From PUMD01 sp964599275 (GTDB lineage Bacteria; Bacillota; Sulfobacillia; SLMV01): a stretch of DNA of 5,599 nt. A model generated the notes under the pieces. It was given only the letters and a program-made list of their open reading frames with translations, searched no databases and was not told the DNA's origin. The stretch lies in contig CAZRFK010000104.1 of assembly GCA_964599275.1 (NCBI GenBank), positions 1 through 5,599 of the forward strand, in the 5' to 3' direction. Made by a program: the position numbers and the translations under genes. Within the stretch, counting starts at the first letter, position 1. Every line of letters begins with the position of its first letter. Shown here in pieces: positions 1 to 5,309 of this stretch.

Positions 1-443
1 GGCAGTGGGGTTTGCTGGTTGAAGCCCAGGAAGAGCTGGAGATTCAAAAACAGCTCATGCAGCAGACCCAGGATAAACTGCAGGAAAGAATTGCCCTGGC
101 CGAACGTTCTGATGAGATAAGTCGAAAGATGATTATCCTGCATCAATCCTTACCTGAGGAGCCCAGAGAGAATGAGATTCTCCGCAAACTGGATGAGTTT
201 GCAGAGACATCTGGAGTGCTGCTGTCGGATATTCGCTTTCAGGGACGTATTGAGCAGGATTCCTTCGTGGAGATGCCTCTACAGCTGCGTTTTACCGGTA
301 GTTACGGGGGAATGCTAGCGTTTTTGGGTTATATTGATACTGCAGACCGCAGCTTTCGTGTTGATGAAGTCAGGGTCAGTACTGCTGAAGAGAGACAGTT
401 GACTTTCGACGTCAGATGTAGCGTTTTTTATGCCACAGATTAG
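1..443 (+). CDS. pilO: PilO-like type IV pilus / type II secretion assembly protein, 5' partial
   Basis: The reading frame is open from the left edge (first full codon at 3) to a TAG at 441-443, so about 146 C-terminal residues are visible and the N-terminus with its expected membrane helix lies outside. The visible part starts with a Glu/Gln-rich coiled coil (about the first 45 residues). It continues with the PilO hallmark segment ILHQSLPEEP, a short helix (NEILRKLDEFAETSGV) and an alternating strand/helix region including PLQLRFTGSYGGMLAFLGYID, which fits the ferredoxin-like fold of PilO/GspM-type proteins. In the family, PilO pairs with PilN at the inner membrane and links the cytoplasmic PilM/ATPase platform to the outer parts of the machine. 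The TTG at 12 is only an internal codon. The next gene starts 18 bases downstream, suggesting one operon. Assignment to PilO is good; pilus versus pseudopilus (Com/Gsp) use cannot be told from here. Confidence 0.75.
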   Translation, partial: QWGLLVEAQEELEIQKQLMQQTQDKLQERIALAERSDEISRKMIILHQSLPEEPRENEILRKLDEFAETSGVLLSDIRFQGRIEQDSFVEMPLQLRFTGSYGGMLAFLGYIDTADRSFRVDEVRVSTAEERQLTFDVRCSVFYATD

Positions 444-461
444 GAAGTGTGGTGAAACTGA

Positions 462-1511
462 ATGAAGAGAGAAAAAAACGAATCAAGGCGGTCGAAAAGA
501 AAATTTCATAAACTGAAATGGATTCTAGTGGGTGCGGTCTTAGTGACAGTTTTAATGTTAATTACATTTGGTGGTAGTGTGCTTTTTGAACGCACCCCAG
601 CGGAAGCAAAAGATTCCTATCCCGAGAAGACCTCTGACGATCCTTTTCAGCCGCCGTGGATGATGCAGCCGGAACCGGAAGAAGAGGATGCTGAGCCAGA
701 GGAAGAACTAGTCCTGCAGCGGTTTGACCTCGCCCACATTACTGCGCAGGAAGTTGAGGAGTTGGTGGGACAGATTGGGATAGAGGTCAATTTACTTCTC
801 CTGCATGCCCGACCTCATCTATTCTGGGCTTATGGTACAGAAAAGAGCATGGAAGATCTCGATGAACTGATATCTGAGCTTGATCGGCCCGACAGCAGGC
901 TGTCACTGCAGTATGAGATGATTCAGACTGAAAATGTTTCTTCTGACCGCATGGTTGAACTGCTTGAGGATGCCGGCATAACATTTGAGCGTTATATATT
1001 GTTCGGGGACTCCATTTTTGTGTTCGATGAAGAGGTCCTGGCCAGATGGGACGCGGTAGAAGAACTGGTCCGTCGACTTGACGGCCCTGCAGGCAGAGAA
1101 ACCGTGGTTTTTGTGTACCGACTCAACTATCTGGCGGCACAGGATGCAGCTGCATTGCTGGAAGATATGGGAGTTCAGGGTATCAGAACTGAAACTTATA
1201 CTGAAAACTATTCGCGATACAGTCGAGAGATCATTGTAATCACACCGCCAGAAAAGCAGAGCGAAGTAAGATCAGTATTGAGAACAATTGATCGCGCTCA
1301 GAGCCGAATCAAGGTTCCACTCACCTCAGCTGCAAGCCGCAGTCAGCTGCGGGCCAAGCGGGAGTTGCTGAATGATTTATCCGGAGTACCCACCGGTCGA
1401 ATGCATATTTCAGAAGATATTGGGGATGAAGATAATCCACAGTATGTATTGTGGGCAGAAGTTACTCCCCAAAGGGCAGAGATGCTGCGGGAACTGCTGG
1501 AAGAGTTGTAA
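462..1511 (+). CDS. Membrane-anchored protein with four secretin N-domain-like repeats, no secretin barrel
   Basis: The 349-residue protein starts at the ATG at 462; an in-frame TGA at 459-461 excludes any earlier start, and GGTGA at 451-455 serves as a weak ribosome binding site. Residues 1-18 are strongly basic, 19-42 form one membrane helix, and 43-83 are a Pro/Glu-rich acidic linker. The rest reads as about four copies of a secretin N-domain-like (NolW/STN-type) unit at roughly 84-142, 147-208, 215-278 and 283-349. Each has a strand, a helix of the type AQEVEELV or AQDAAALLEDMG, a strand such as EIIVITPP, and a helix ending near Leu-Asp (SELDRP, RRLDGP, RTIDRA). The secretin pore domain is absent. 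Position after pilO suggests a periplasmic or wall-zone scaffold of the pilus machine, taking the place a PilQ N-terminus would occupy. The repeat assignment is by pattern only; function is inferred. Confidence 0.7.
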   Translation: MKREKNESRRSKRKFHKLKWILVGAVLVTVLMLITFGGSVLFERTPAEAKDSYPEKTSDDPFQPPWMMQPEPEEEDAEPEEELVLQRFDLAHITAQEVEELVGQIGIEVNLLLLHARPHLFWAYGTEKSMEDLDELISELDRPDSRLSLQYEMIQTENVSSDRMVELLEDAGITFERYILFGDSIFVFDEEVLARWDAVEELVRRLDGPAGRETVVFVYRLNYLAAQDAAALLEDMGVQGIRTETYTENYSRYSREIIVITPPEKQSEVRSVLRTIDRAQSRIKVPLTSAASRSQLRAKRELLNDLSGVPTGRMHISEDIGDEDNPQYVLWAEVTPQRAEMLRELLEEL

Positions 1512-1583
1512 TTTTCTTTTCGGTGATGGAGCTGTATGCAGATTGTGTAGATCTTGAATCTCAGAGTGTGTTCAGCTGACACC

Positions 1584-1628
1584 AAAAAACAGCGAGGTTC
1601 AGAAGATCGATTTTCTGAACCTCGCTGT
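1584..1628 (-). terminator. Intrinsic terminator of the OsmC-family gene
   Basis: A perfect 16-bp inverted repeat (arms 1589-1604 and 1613-1628, loop of 8) lies 34 bases after the stop codon of the minus-strand OsmC gene. Read on the minus strand it is followed at once by six T residues (1584-1589), the standard Rho-independent layout. On the plus strand there is no U-run after the hairpin. It may still hinder readthrough from the convergent gene that ends at 1511. Confidence 0.9.
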
Positions 1629-1661
1629 ATGCCAAAGACACGAGTTAGGGAAGTTATCTGC

Positions 1662-2063
1662 TCATCCAGATACAGTATGGGACAGGTCACTGTTAATGTT
1701 TACCGATTCAACGTAAGTCACCGCGACCGGGCAGTGTTCTTCTGTCAGCCGGAGGCTGTCCTGCAGCACTGTATCCTCCACCGGTTCTGCGGTTTCCACG
1801 TTGAAGTGCATATTGATTTCCTCGAAATAAGAAGAATCCCGTTGGCTGTATTTGGCCTCTATCTCAACCTCAATACGGTTAACCTCAACTCTCTTTTTCT
1901 GCAGTATGGCCCGCAGAGTCAGGGCGGCACATCCTCCCAGACTTGCTGTAAGAAGATCAGTGGGGGAGGGCTCCGGCCCGGTCATATGCACAGTATGGTT
2001 GCCCACCTGAGCGGAGCATTGGTCATCTTTTACTATTGTAGTTACCTTCTTTGCTTGCGGCAT
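1662..2063 (-). CDS. OsmC/Ohr-family peroxiredoxin-like protein
   Basis: The 133-residue protein has both conserved cysteines of the OsmC/Ohr family in their usual contexts: Cys45 in ASLGGCAALTLRAIL and Cys111 in TEEHCPVA. The N-terminal PSPTDLLTASLGGC block is also typical. In the family these two cysteines reduce organic hydroperoxides, using thiol or dihydrolipoyl reductants, in the cytoplasm. The length and HCPV context resemble the YhfA-like branch, whose substrate is less certain; some OsmC-like proteins act in sulfur metabolism. The ATG at 2061-2063 follows a strong GGAGGTG (2071-2077) with 7 bases between. The gene stands alone, with its own terminator, and its leader carries a perfect palindrome at 2098-2111 that could bind a thiol- or metal-sensing repressor. 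Family call is firm; substrate unknown. Confidence 0.92.
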   Translation of the reverse strand: MPQAKKVTTIVKDDQCSAQVGNHTVHMTGPEPSPTDLLTASLGGCAALTLRAILQKKRVEVNRIEVEIEAKYSQRDSSYFEEINMHFNVETAEPVEDTVLQDSLRLTEEHCPVAVTYVESVNINSDLSHTVSG

Positions 2064-2097
2064 ATTCTTGCACCTCCATATTTAGTCAACTGCTTAT

Positions 2098-2111
2098 TAC
2101 CCCTAGGGGTA
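2098..2111. promoter_or_regulatory. Perfect 14-bp palindrome, candidate CsoR/CstR-type operator
   Basis: TACCCCTAGGGGTA is a perfect palindrome 20 bases upstream of the OsmC-gene ribosome binding site. Its TA-flanked C-tract/G-tract form resembles operators bound by the CsoR/RcnR/FrmR/CstR repressor family, which sense copper, nickel, formaldehyde or persulfides. It would cover the start of the transcript if the weak promoter at 2117-2145 is real, a good position for repression. No such regulator gene is in the window, so identity of the binding protein is inference. Confidence 0.5.
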
Positions 2112-2116
2112 TCTCA

Positions 2117-2145
2117 ATCTTACACGATAACATTTGTTTTTTCCA
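2117..2145 (-). promoter_or_regulatory. Candidate sigma-A-like promoter of the OsmC-family gene
   Basis: On the minus strand, TGGAAA (2145-2140) and TAAGAT (2122-2117) are separated by 17 bases; each box matches 4 of 6 consensus positions. Transcription would begin near 2110, at the edge of the palindrome. The match is weak, and the placement relative to the palindrome is the main support. Confidence 0.3.
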
Positions 2146-2295
2146 GCACCCTGGTAACTGAATCTCAATCTCCAACCCGGGCTTATATACGTGAGCCCTG
2201 TATTTAAACTGCTCTTGAAAATTGTCACGGTTATTTAGATTTGGCGAGTATGGTTGATCTATTAGAAAAATAAATTTGAGGTAACGCCAACACCG

Positions 2296-2324
2296 GTGAC
2301 TTTTGATGGATTAGATTATATAAT
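2296..2324 (+). promoter_or_regulatory. Sigma-A-like promoter of the FmdB-family gene
   Basis: A perfect -10 box TATAAT (2319-2324) is preceded, after 17 bases, by GTGACT (2296-2301), which matches 4 of 6 positions of the -35 consensus. The predicted start is near 2331, giving a leader of about 40 bases before the ATG at 2372. Confidence 0.55.
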
Positions 2325-2371
2325 TCTAAGTTAGGAGATATCCATAATGATTAATCTTGGGAGGAATGAAG

Positions 2372-2590
2372 ATGCCGACTTATGATTTTCGGTGTCAGAA
2401 ATGTGCAGAGAAGTTCAGCGTTTTCACCAGTGTCAGCAAGCGCGGTGATGTCAAATGCCAGTACTGTGGTGACGAGGATGTAAAGCAGTTAGCTACTGGT
2501 TTTTACCACACTGGCTCCAAAAGTGGCAGGAGTTCTGCAGACTGTGCACGGGACAGCTGTACAACCTGTCCCGGTTGCTCTTCCGGATGA
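2372..2590 (+). CDS. FmdB-family zinc-ribbon protein
   Basis: This 72-residue protein begins MPTYDFRCQKC, the hallmark N-terminus of the FmdB family (putative regulatory proteins with a zinc ribbon). Cys8, Cys11, Cys29 and Cys32 form two CxxC knuckles expected to bind one zinc ion. The tail from about residue 45 is Gly/Ser/Cys-rich, with Cys58, 63, 66 and 69, as in many members. I chose the ATG at 2372 because GGGAGGA (2359-2365) sits 6 bases upstream; the longer frame from the TTG at 2357 would bury this site inside the gene, and family proteins start at MPxY. FmdB was named for proposed control of formamidase genes, but the cellular role of most members is unknown. It is transcribed alone from the promoter at 2296-2324. 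Confidence 0.9.
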   Translation: MPTYDFRCQKCAEKFSVFTSVSKRGDVKCQYCGDEDVKQLATGFYHTGSKSGRSSADCARDSCTTCPGCSSG

Positions 2591-2604
2591 CAGTTAATAT
2601 CCAA

Positions 2605-2775
2605 GTATGGCAGGCAGGAGCTGGTTCCAGCTCCTGCCTGCGGGGCGTGAAAAGACCAGCCAGCGACGACTGGTTCGCTGGGCTGGGAGGCGAAAATTTT
2701 GGCCCTTCTCAAAGTAGCGAAGAGTGGTCGGTGACTTCGCTGTGTCTCGGCCGGGGTATGTGAGAGGATGGCCAT
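2605..2775 (+). other. Structured intergenic region, candidate small RNA or dispersed repeat
   Basis: Besides the hairpin at 2610-2641, three more stems are visible. One is 2656-2666 with 2675-2686: 11 pairs, one bulged G, loop of 8. A second is 2701-2710 with 2762-2773: 10 pairs including one U-G wobble, with a 2-base bulge. It encloses a third, 2716-2722 with 2735-2741: 7 perfect pairs. The wobble pair would be an A-C mismatch on the other strand, which favours plus-strand RNA. The only open frames here (plus 2575-2763, minus 2503-2826) lack a ribosome binding site I can support, and the minus one runs through the FmdB gene. I do not recognise a known RNA family. Confidence 0.4.
2610..2641. 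repeat. Perfect 15-bp inverted repeat downstream of the FmdB gene
   Basis: Arms 2610-2624 and 2627-2641 are perfectly complementary around a central TT, forming a very stable GC-rich hairpin 20 bases after the stop codon. Neither strand has a U-run after it, so it is not a standard intrinsic terminator. It may protect the 3' end of the mRNA or be the first stem of the structured region that follows. Confidence 0.6.
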
Positions 2776-2915
2776 AATTACGTCCCCCAGATTGTTCCAG
2801 CTGTATACAAGCGGGTTTATGCCCACTTACTATATATAATCGTCAATGAGGTGTATTTGTTTAGCTTGTTTCCCGTTGGAATTAAAAATCATATACTTCA
2901 GGCCCGGTAACGTGG

Positions 2916-2947
2916 GCAGTTGGAGGGCGGAAAGCCCTCCAACCTGC
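2916..2947. terminator. Hairpin between convergent transcripts, probable terminator
   Basis: Arms 2919-2928 and 2934-2943 pair perfectly (10 bp, loop GGAAA); an alternative pairing gives 13 bp (2916-2928 with 2934-2947) with one bulged C. On the plus strand it is followed by the T-rich stretch TTGATTGTTT, so it could end plus-strand transcription. It lies 10 bases after the stop of the minus-strand gene at 2957 and could also act for that gene, although no U-run follows on that side. Confidence 0.5.
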
Positions 2948-2956
2948 TTGATTGTT

Positions 2957-3610
2957 TCACTCCAATTCCCAGGGCTGCGGTGGGAACAGTGGTGGAGCTG
3001 GAGCTTCGAACCATTCTTCACATACGGTTGGCAGTTCTTCGCACTCCGGTGGAGGAGGACAGAACCCGTAGCTGGGGATGAGAAGCTGTACATCAAGGGC
3101 AGTTTTGACGACGATATACTCGCCTACCTCGCAGACAATTTCATCGGCGAAGATGTTGCAAATCAGACATTCCAGCACAGCCTCCACCTTGCATTCCATT
3201 TCTTCGGTTCCGAAAAGGACTACCGACTTTCTGTGTTTTACCCTTTCGGTTGCAGTCTGTTCATTACCGTCTTTATCGATGTAGGTTACTGTAACCTTGT
3301 ACTTGTACTCGAGGTTAACCCTTACAAGTGGCGGGTCGTCCTGTATCTGGGTGATATCGCAATCCTTGACTTCGAAGTCATGAGTTTCGCACTCCACAAT
3401 TTCCTGTGCATTTGCGACGTCAAATTCTACCTCCGGACAGCGCTTCTGTGAACACGCGTCGTATACCTTGTTAACTTGAACACAGACAGCCTCTATGGGA
3501 CGAGGTATCTTACCGGGTGGGAATGGCCCTGGTTCTACCTGAGATATTCCCGGACGTTTTCTATGGCCAGCTGCTTCGACTTGTTCTTCCTGATGTTCAT
3601 TTTCAGTCAT
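2957..3610 (-). CDS. Cysteine-rich protein, candidate spore coat or exosporium component
   Basis: The 217-residue protein has 12 cysteines (43, 53, 58, 74, 84, 140, 148, 151, 160, 184, 190, 197), no signal peptide and no membrane helix. Residues 1-40 are a polar, Pro-rich leader; 38-175 look beta-rich with the motifs RPIEAVCVQVNKVYDAC and YKVTVTYIDKDGNEQ; the end is Pro/Glu-rich (CPPPPECEE). From memory, proteins with the N-terminal VYDxC motif and the LLIPSYGFCPPPPECEE tail occur in spore-forming clostridia; I cannot check this here. Cysteine richness, cytosolic location and a SigK-like promoter fit a coat protein cross-linked by disulfides, but this is inference. The ATG at 3610 follows AAAGGAGG (3618-3625) with 7 bases between, an excellent site. 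The gene is divergent from the tryptophan-rich gene. Confidence 0.8.
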   Translation of the reverse strand: MTENEHQEEQVEAAGHRKRPGISQVEPGPFPPGKIPRPIEAVCVQVNKVYDACSQKRCPEVEFDVANAQEIVECETHDFEVKDCDITQIQDDPPLVRVNLEYKYKVTVTYIDKDGNEQTATERVKHRKSVVLFGTEEMECKVEAVLECLICNIFADEIVCEVGEYIVVKTALDVQLLIPSYGFCPPPPECEELPTVCEEWFEAPAPPLFPPQPWELE

Positions 3611-3636
3611 TTAATAGCCTCCTTTCAACTCATTGA

Positions 3637-3665
3637 CATAATATGAGGCTGCATGAGAAGTGGTG
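3637..3665 (-). promoter_or_regulatory. Candidate SigK-type sporulation promoter
   Basis: On the minus strand, CACC (3665-3662) and CATATTATG (3645-3637) are 16 bases apart. This fits the mother-cell SigK pattern mACm-N16-CATAnnnTA at all but the final position. Transcription would start near 3629, just ahead of the ribosome binding site. SigE has a related -10 box, so either mother-cell factor is possible. Confidence 0.4.
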
Positions 3666-3721
3666 CATAATTCAGACATGTTTTTTGCTGCTGGTGGATA
3701 TGTATTAACGAGGTGGTGAGC

Positions 3722-5128
3722 ATGAAATCGGCTGTATGGCTATGGCCCGTGTTGAGCAATAGTAAAGCAGGTGTGTGGTACTGGAGTCTGAGTCAGGGCG
3801 AACTTGTTGGGTTGCAGTTGTCTAATCCGGAAAATGACCAGTTCCCCTGCCGGATCACCCTGGGGGCAGCTGATGGATTTGATGTGGGCTTCAGCCGAAA
3901 AAGACATTTACAAATACTACTGCAGCGGCCTTCTGATGGCAGCAAACGCCGACTGGAGTTGATCTGGCCGAACGGAAATAATGGCCGGTCGATGGAGATA
4001 TTAGCTGAGGATGAGAGACAGTTTTTCCCACATTTTTTGCCCGGACGCTGCTTTCAGGCCGAAGGTAAGAATACTGCATACATGACTGAGTCCGGACCAT
4101 GGGAACCGGGATGGCTCGCAAACGGGGCGCTGTATGCAGGAGGTGAAAGAGTCACTGATGTTGAACTGGCGGACATCACGTGGCTGGCTCCGACTGGGGC
4201 ACCGGCTGGTGGGTGGTGGGGCTTTCAGGGGAGCTCATGTGACGAAACTTCGGTTGCCGGAATTTTGGGTCCGCAGCAGCGCGTTCTGTGGCGTGCCGGA
4301 CCACGTATGGTACCTCTGGCTCCTGGGTATTCACCAGATATGAAACGACTGTATTATCTTGCTGCATTCTGGCGAGATAATGGACGGGAATTGGGCGTGG
4401 TTGGCAGGTTCTGGCCGCAAACTTCCGGACTAGGCAGACATAAGCGCTGGTCAAATTCACGTCTTCTGAGCAGCTGGCAGGTGGGTGGATCCGGTGAATT
4501 GGACTTAGGCCAGGATGTTAATTTTGAAGAAAGTACTTCTGGTGGGGCGATATCCTGTCCCGGGTTGAAAGAACAGTTGTTCTGGGTTCCGATAGGGGAA
4601 AAGGGAGGGTGTTTTCAGGATAATTTCGTACGGAAATCCATGCAGGCGCCGAAGAATGCAACCAGGATAGTGCCTCTTGGTATTCACGGTGAGCGTCTGA
4701 AGCCTGGCCCGGTGCGCCTGCGCGGAATCTGCTGCCCTGCTGCAGGGGAAAACTGGGAGTGTTTCTCTGTTGGTTGGGGAGTAAGACAGGGAAAGGAATT
4801 GTCCGTGCAGAGTGTTCCGGAGCGCTGTCCTTTCGGTCAGCTGATTGGTCTGGAACGGAAAAGACCAAAACTTCGCAGGAATATTCCACTCCGGTTGAAA
4901 AAGGACAAAAAAGGCCAGTTCAGGAATCATGATAATGAGAAGGATGGGCATGAGCGGTCAGTGCAATCAGATGCTGATTCTGAAGAAACAGCGAAATTGA
5001 AAGAGTCTGTCCGCAAGCTGGAGGCCAAAGTAAGGACTATGAAGAGAGCCATGAATGCATCACTGAAAGAAGTGGAAAAGCTGAGAAAGGAAAACGAGGA
5101 TTTGATGAAATTTAAGGAACAAAAATAA
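3722..5128 (+). CDS. Unknown tryptophan-rich protein with C-terminal coiled coil
   Basis: I do not recognise this 468-residue protein. I chose the ATG at 3722, with AGGTGGTGA (3711-3719) as ribosome binding site; GTG codons at 3713 and 3716 lie inside that site. Residues 1-375 look like a beta-rich globular region with 18 tryptophans and 9 cysteines and motifs such as VWYWSLSQ, GPWEPGWL, GGWWGFQG and GVGRFWPQ-like turns (residues 226-232). No signal peptide or membrane helix is evident. Residues 378-402 are a basic linker rich in Lys/Arg, 403-420 are polar, and 422-466 form a charged heptad coiled coil (KLKESVRKLEAKV...). The layout suggests a globular binding domain tied to an oligomerising tail. 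It is divergent from the cysteine-rich gene and upstream of a secreted acidic protein, so a spore or envelope role is possible but unproven. Enzyme motifs were looked for and not seen. Confidence 0.8.
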   Translation: MKSAVWLWPVLSNSKAGVWYWSLSQGELVGLQLSNPENDQFPCRITLGAADGFDVGFSRKRHLQILLQRPSDGSKRRLELIWPNGNNGRSMEILAEDERQFFPHFLPGRCFQAEGKNTAYMTESGPWEPGWLANGALYAGGERVTDVELADITWLAPTGAPAGGWWGFQGSSCDETSVAGILGPQQRVLWRAGPRMVPLAPGYSPDMKRLYYLAAFWRDNGRELGVVGRFWPQTSGLGRHKRWSNSRLLSSWQVGGSGELDLGQDVNFEESTSGGAISCPGLKEQLFWVPIGEKGGCFQDNFVRKSMQAPKNATRIVPLGIHGERLKPGPVRLRGICCPAAGENWECFSVGWGVRQGKELSVQSVPERCPFGQLIGLERKRPKLRRNIPLRLKKDKKGQFRNHDNEKDGHERSVQSDADSEETAKLKESVRKLEAKVRTMKRAMNASLKEVEKLRKENEDLMKFKEQK

Positions 5129-5239
5129 GGTTTACTTTAATCATATTTGTCAGCACAGTGAAAATCAGCGGCAATTAAATCACCTCCCAGCTTTACTCTT
5201 TTAATCCCGTTTCTGACATCTGTGTAAGCAATTAGTGAT

Positions 5240-5269
5240 ATTGTAAGACAACGGAAGTTGTCTTACGAT
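5240..5269 (+). other. 13-bp hairpin with GGAA tetraloop between two genes
   Basis: Arms 5240-5252 and 5257-5269 pair along 13 positions with one U-G wobble on the plus strand (a mismatch on the minus strand), closed by a GNRA-type GGAA loop. It sits 111 bases after the tryptophan-rich gene and 40 before the next start. The following sequence is T-rich but lacks a compact U-run, so it may be a weak terminator, a 5' leader structure or an operator. Confidence 0.5.
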
Positions 5270-5285
5270 TATCATAGTTTCATTT

Positions 5286-5291
5286 TATAAG
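5286..5291 (+). promoter_or_regulatory. Possible -10 box (TATAAG) before the secreted acidic protein gene
   Basis: TATAAG matches 5 of 6 positions of the sigma-A -10 box; TTACGA (5263-5268), 17 bases upstream, is a poor -35 and overlaps the right arm of the hairpin. The start point would fall on the ribosome binding site, giving almost no leader, so this call is tentative. Confidence 0.2.
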
Positions 5292-5309
5292 TATTAGGGA
5301 GGTGACAAA

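Larger units (their letters stand above)
2591..2956. other. Convergent intergenic region without a protein gene
   Basis: This stretch separates the ends of the FmdB gene (+) and the cysteine-rich gene (-). Its left half is the structured region; 2776-2900 is A/T-richer, contains a TATATATAAT run at 2831-2840 without a matching -35 box, and shows nothing else I can interpret. Its right end holds the hairpin at 2916-2947. Confidence 0.6.

Noticed and set aside
1554..2207. Plus-strand 217-codon open frame opposite the OsmC gene
   Set aside because: It is the antisense shadow of a gene with clear OsmC motifs and runs through that gene's terminator and promoter.
2624..2802. Nine-base direct repeat GTTCCAGCT (2624-2632 and 2794-2802) as ends of a mobile element
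   Set aside because: Nine bases is too short, there are no terminal inverted repeats or transposase, and one copy is simply part of a hairpin arm.
2503..2826. Minus-strand 107-codon open frame across the FmdB gene and the structured region
   Set aside because: It overlaps the well-supported FmdB gene antisense, its start lacks a recognisable ribosome binding site, and its content follows the hairpins rather than a protein pattern.
2831..2840. TATATATAAT run as a promoter -10 box
   Set aside because: No acceptable -35 box lies 16-18 bases upstream on the plus strand, and the TTGACG on the minus strand has no -10 box at the right distance.
2846..3451. Plus-strand 201-codon open frame opposite the cysteine-rich gene
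   Set aside because: The minus-strand frame has an excellent ribosome binding site and a coherent protein; this one is its shadow.
3626..3721. Promoter for the tryptophan-rich gene
   Set aside because: I tested sigma-A, SigE and SigK patterns on the plus strand and found only poor matches, so none is called.
4505..4951. Two overlapping minus-strand frames (148 and 123 codons) inside the tryptophan-rich gene
   Set aside because: They lie wholly antisense to a long supported gene, overlap each other in different frames and show no family motif.
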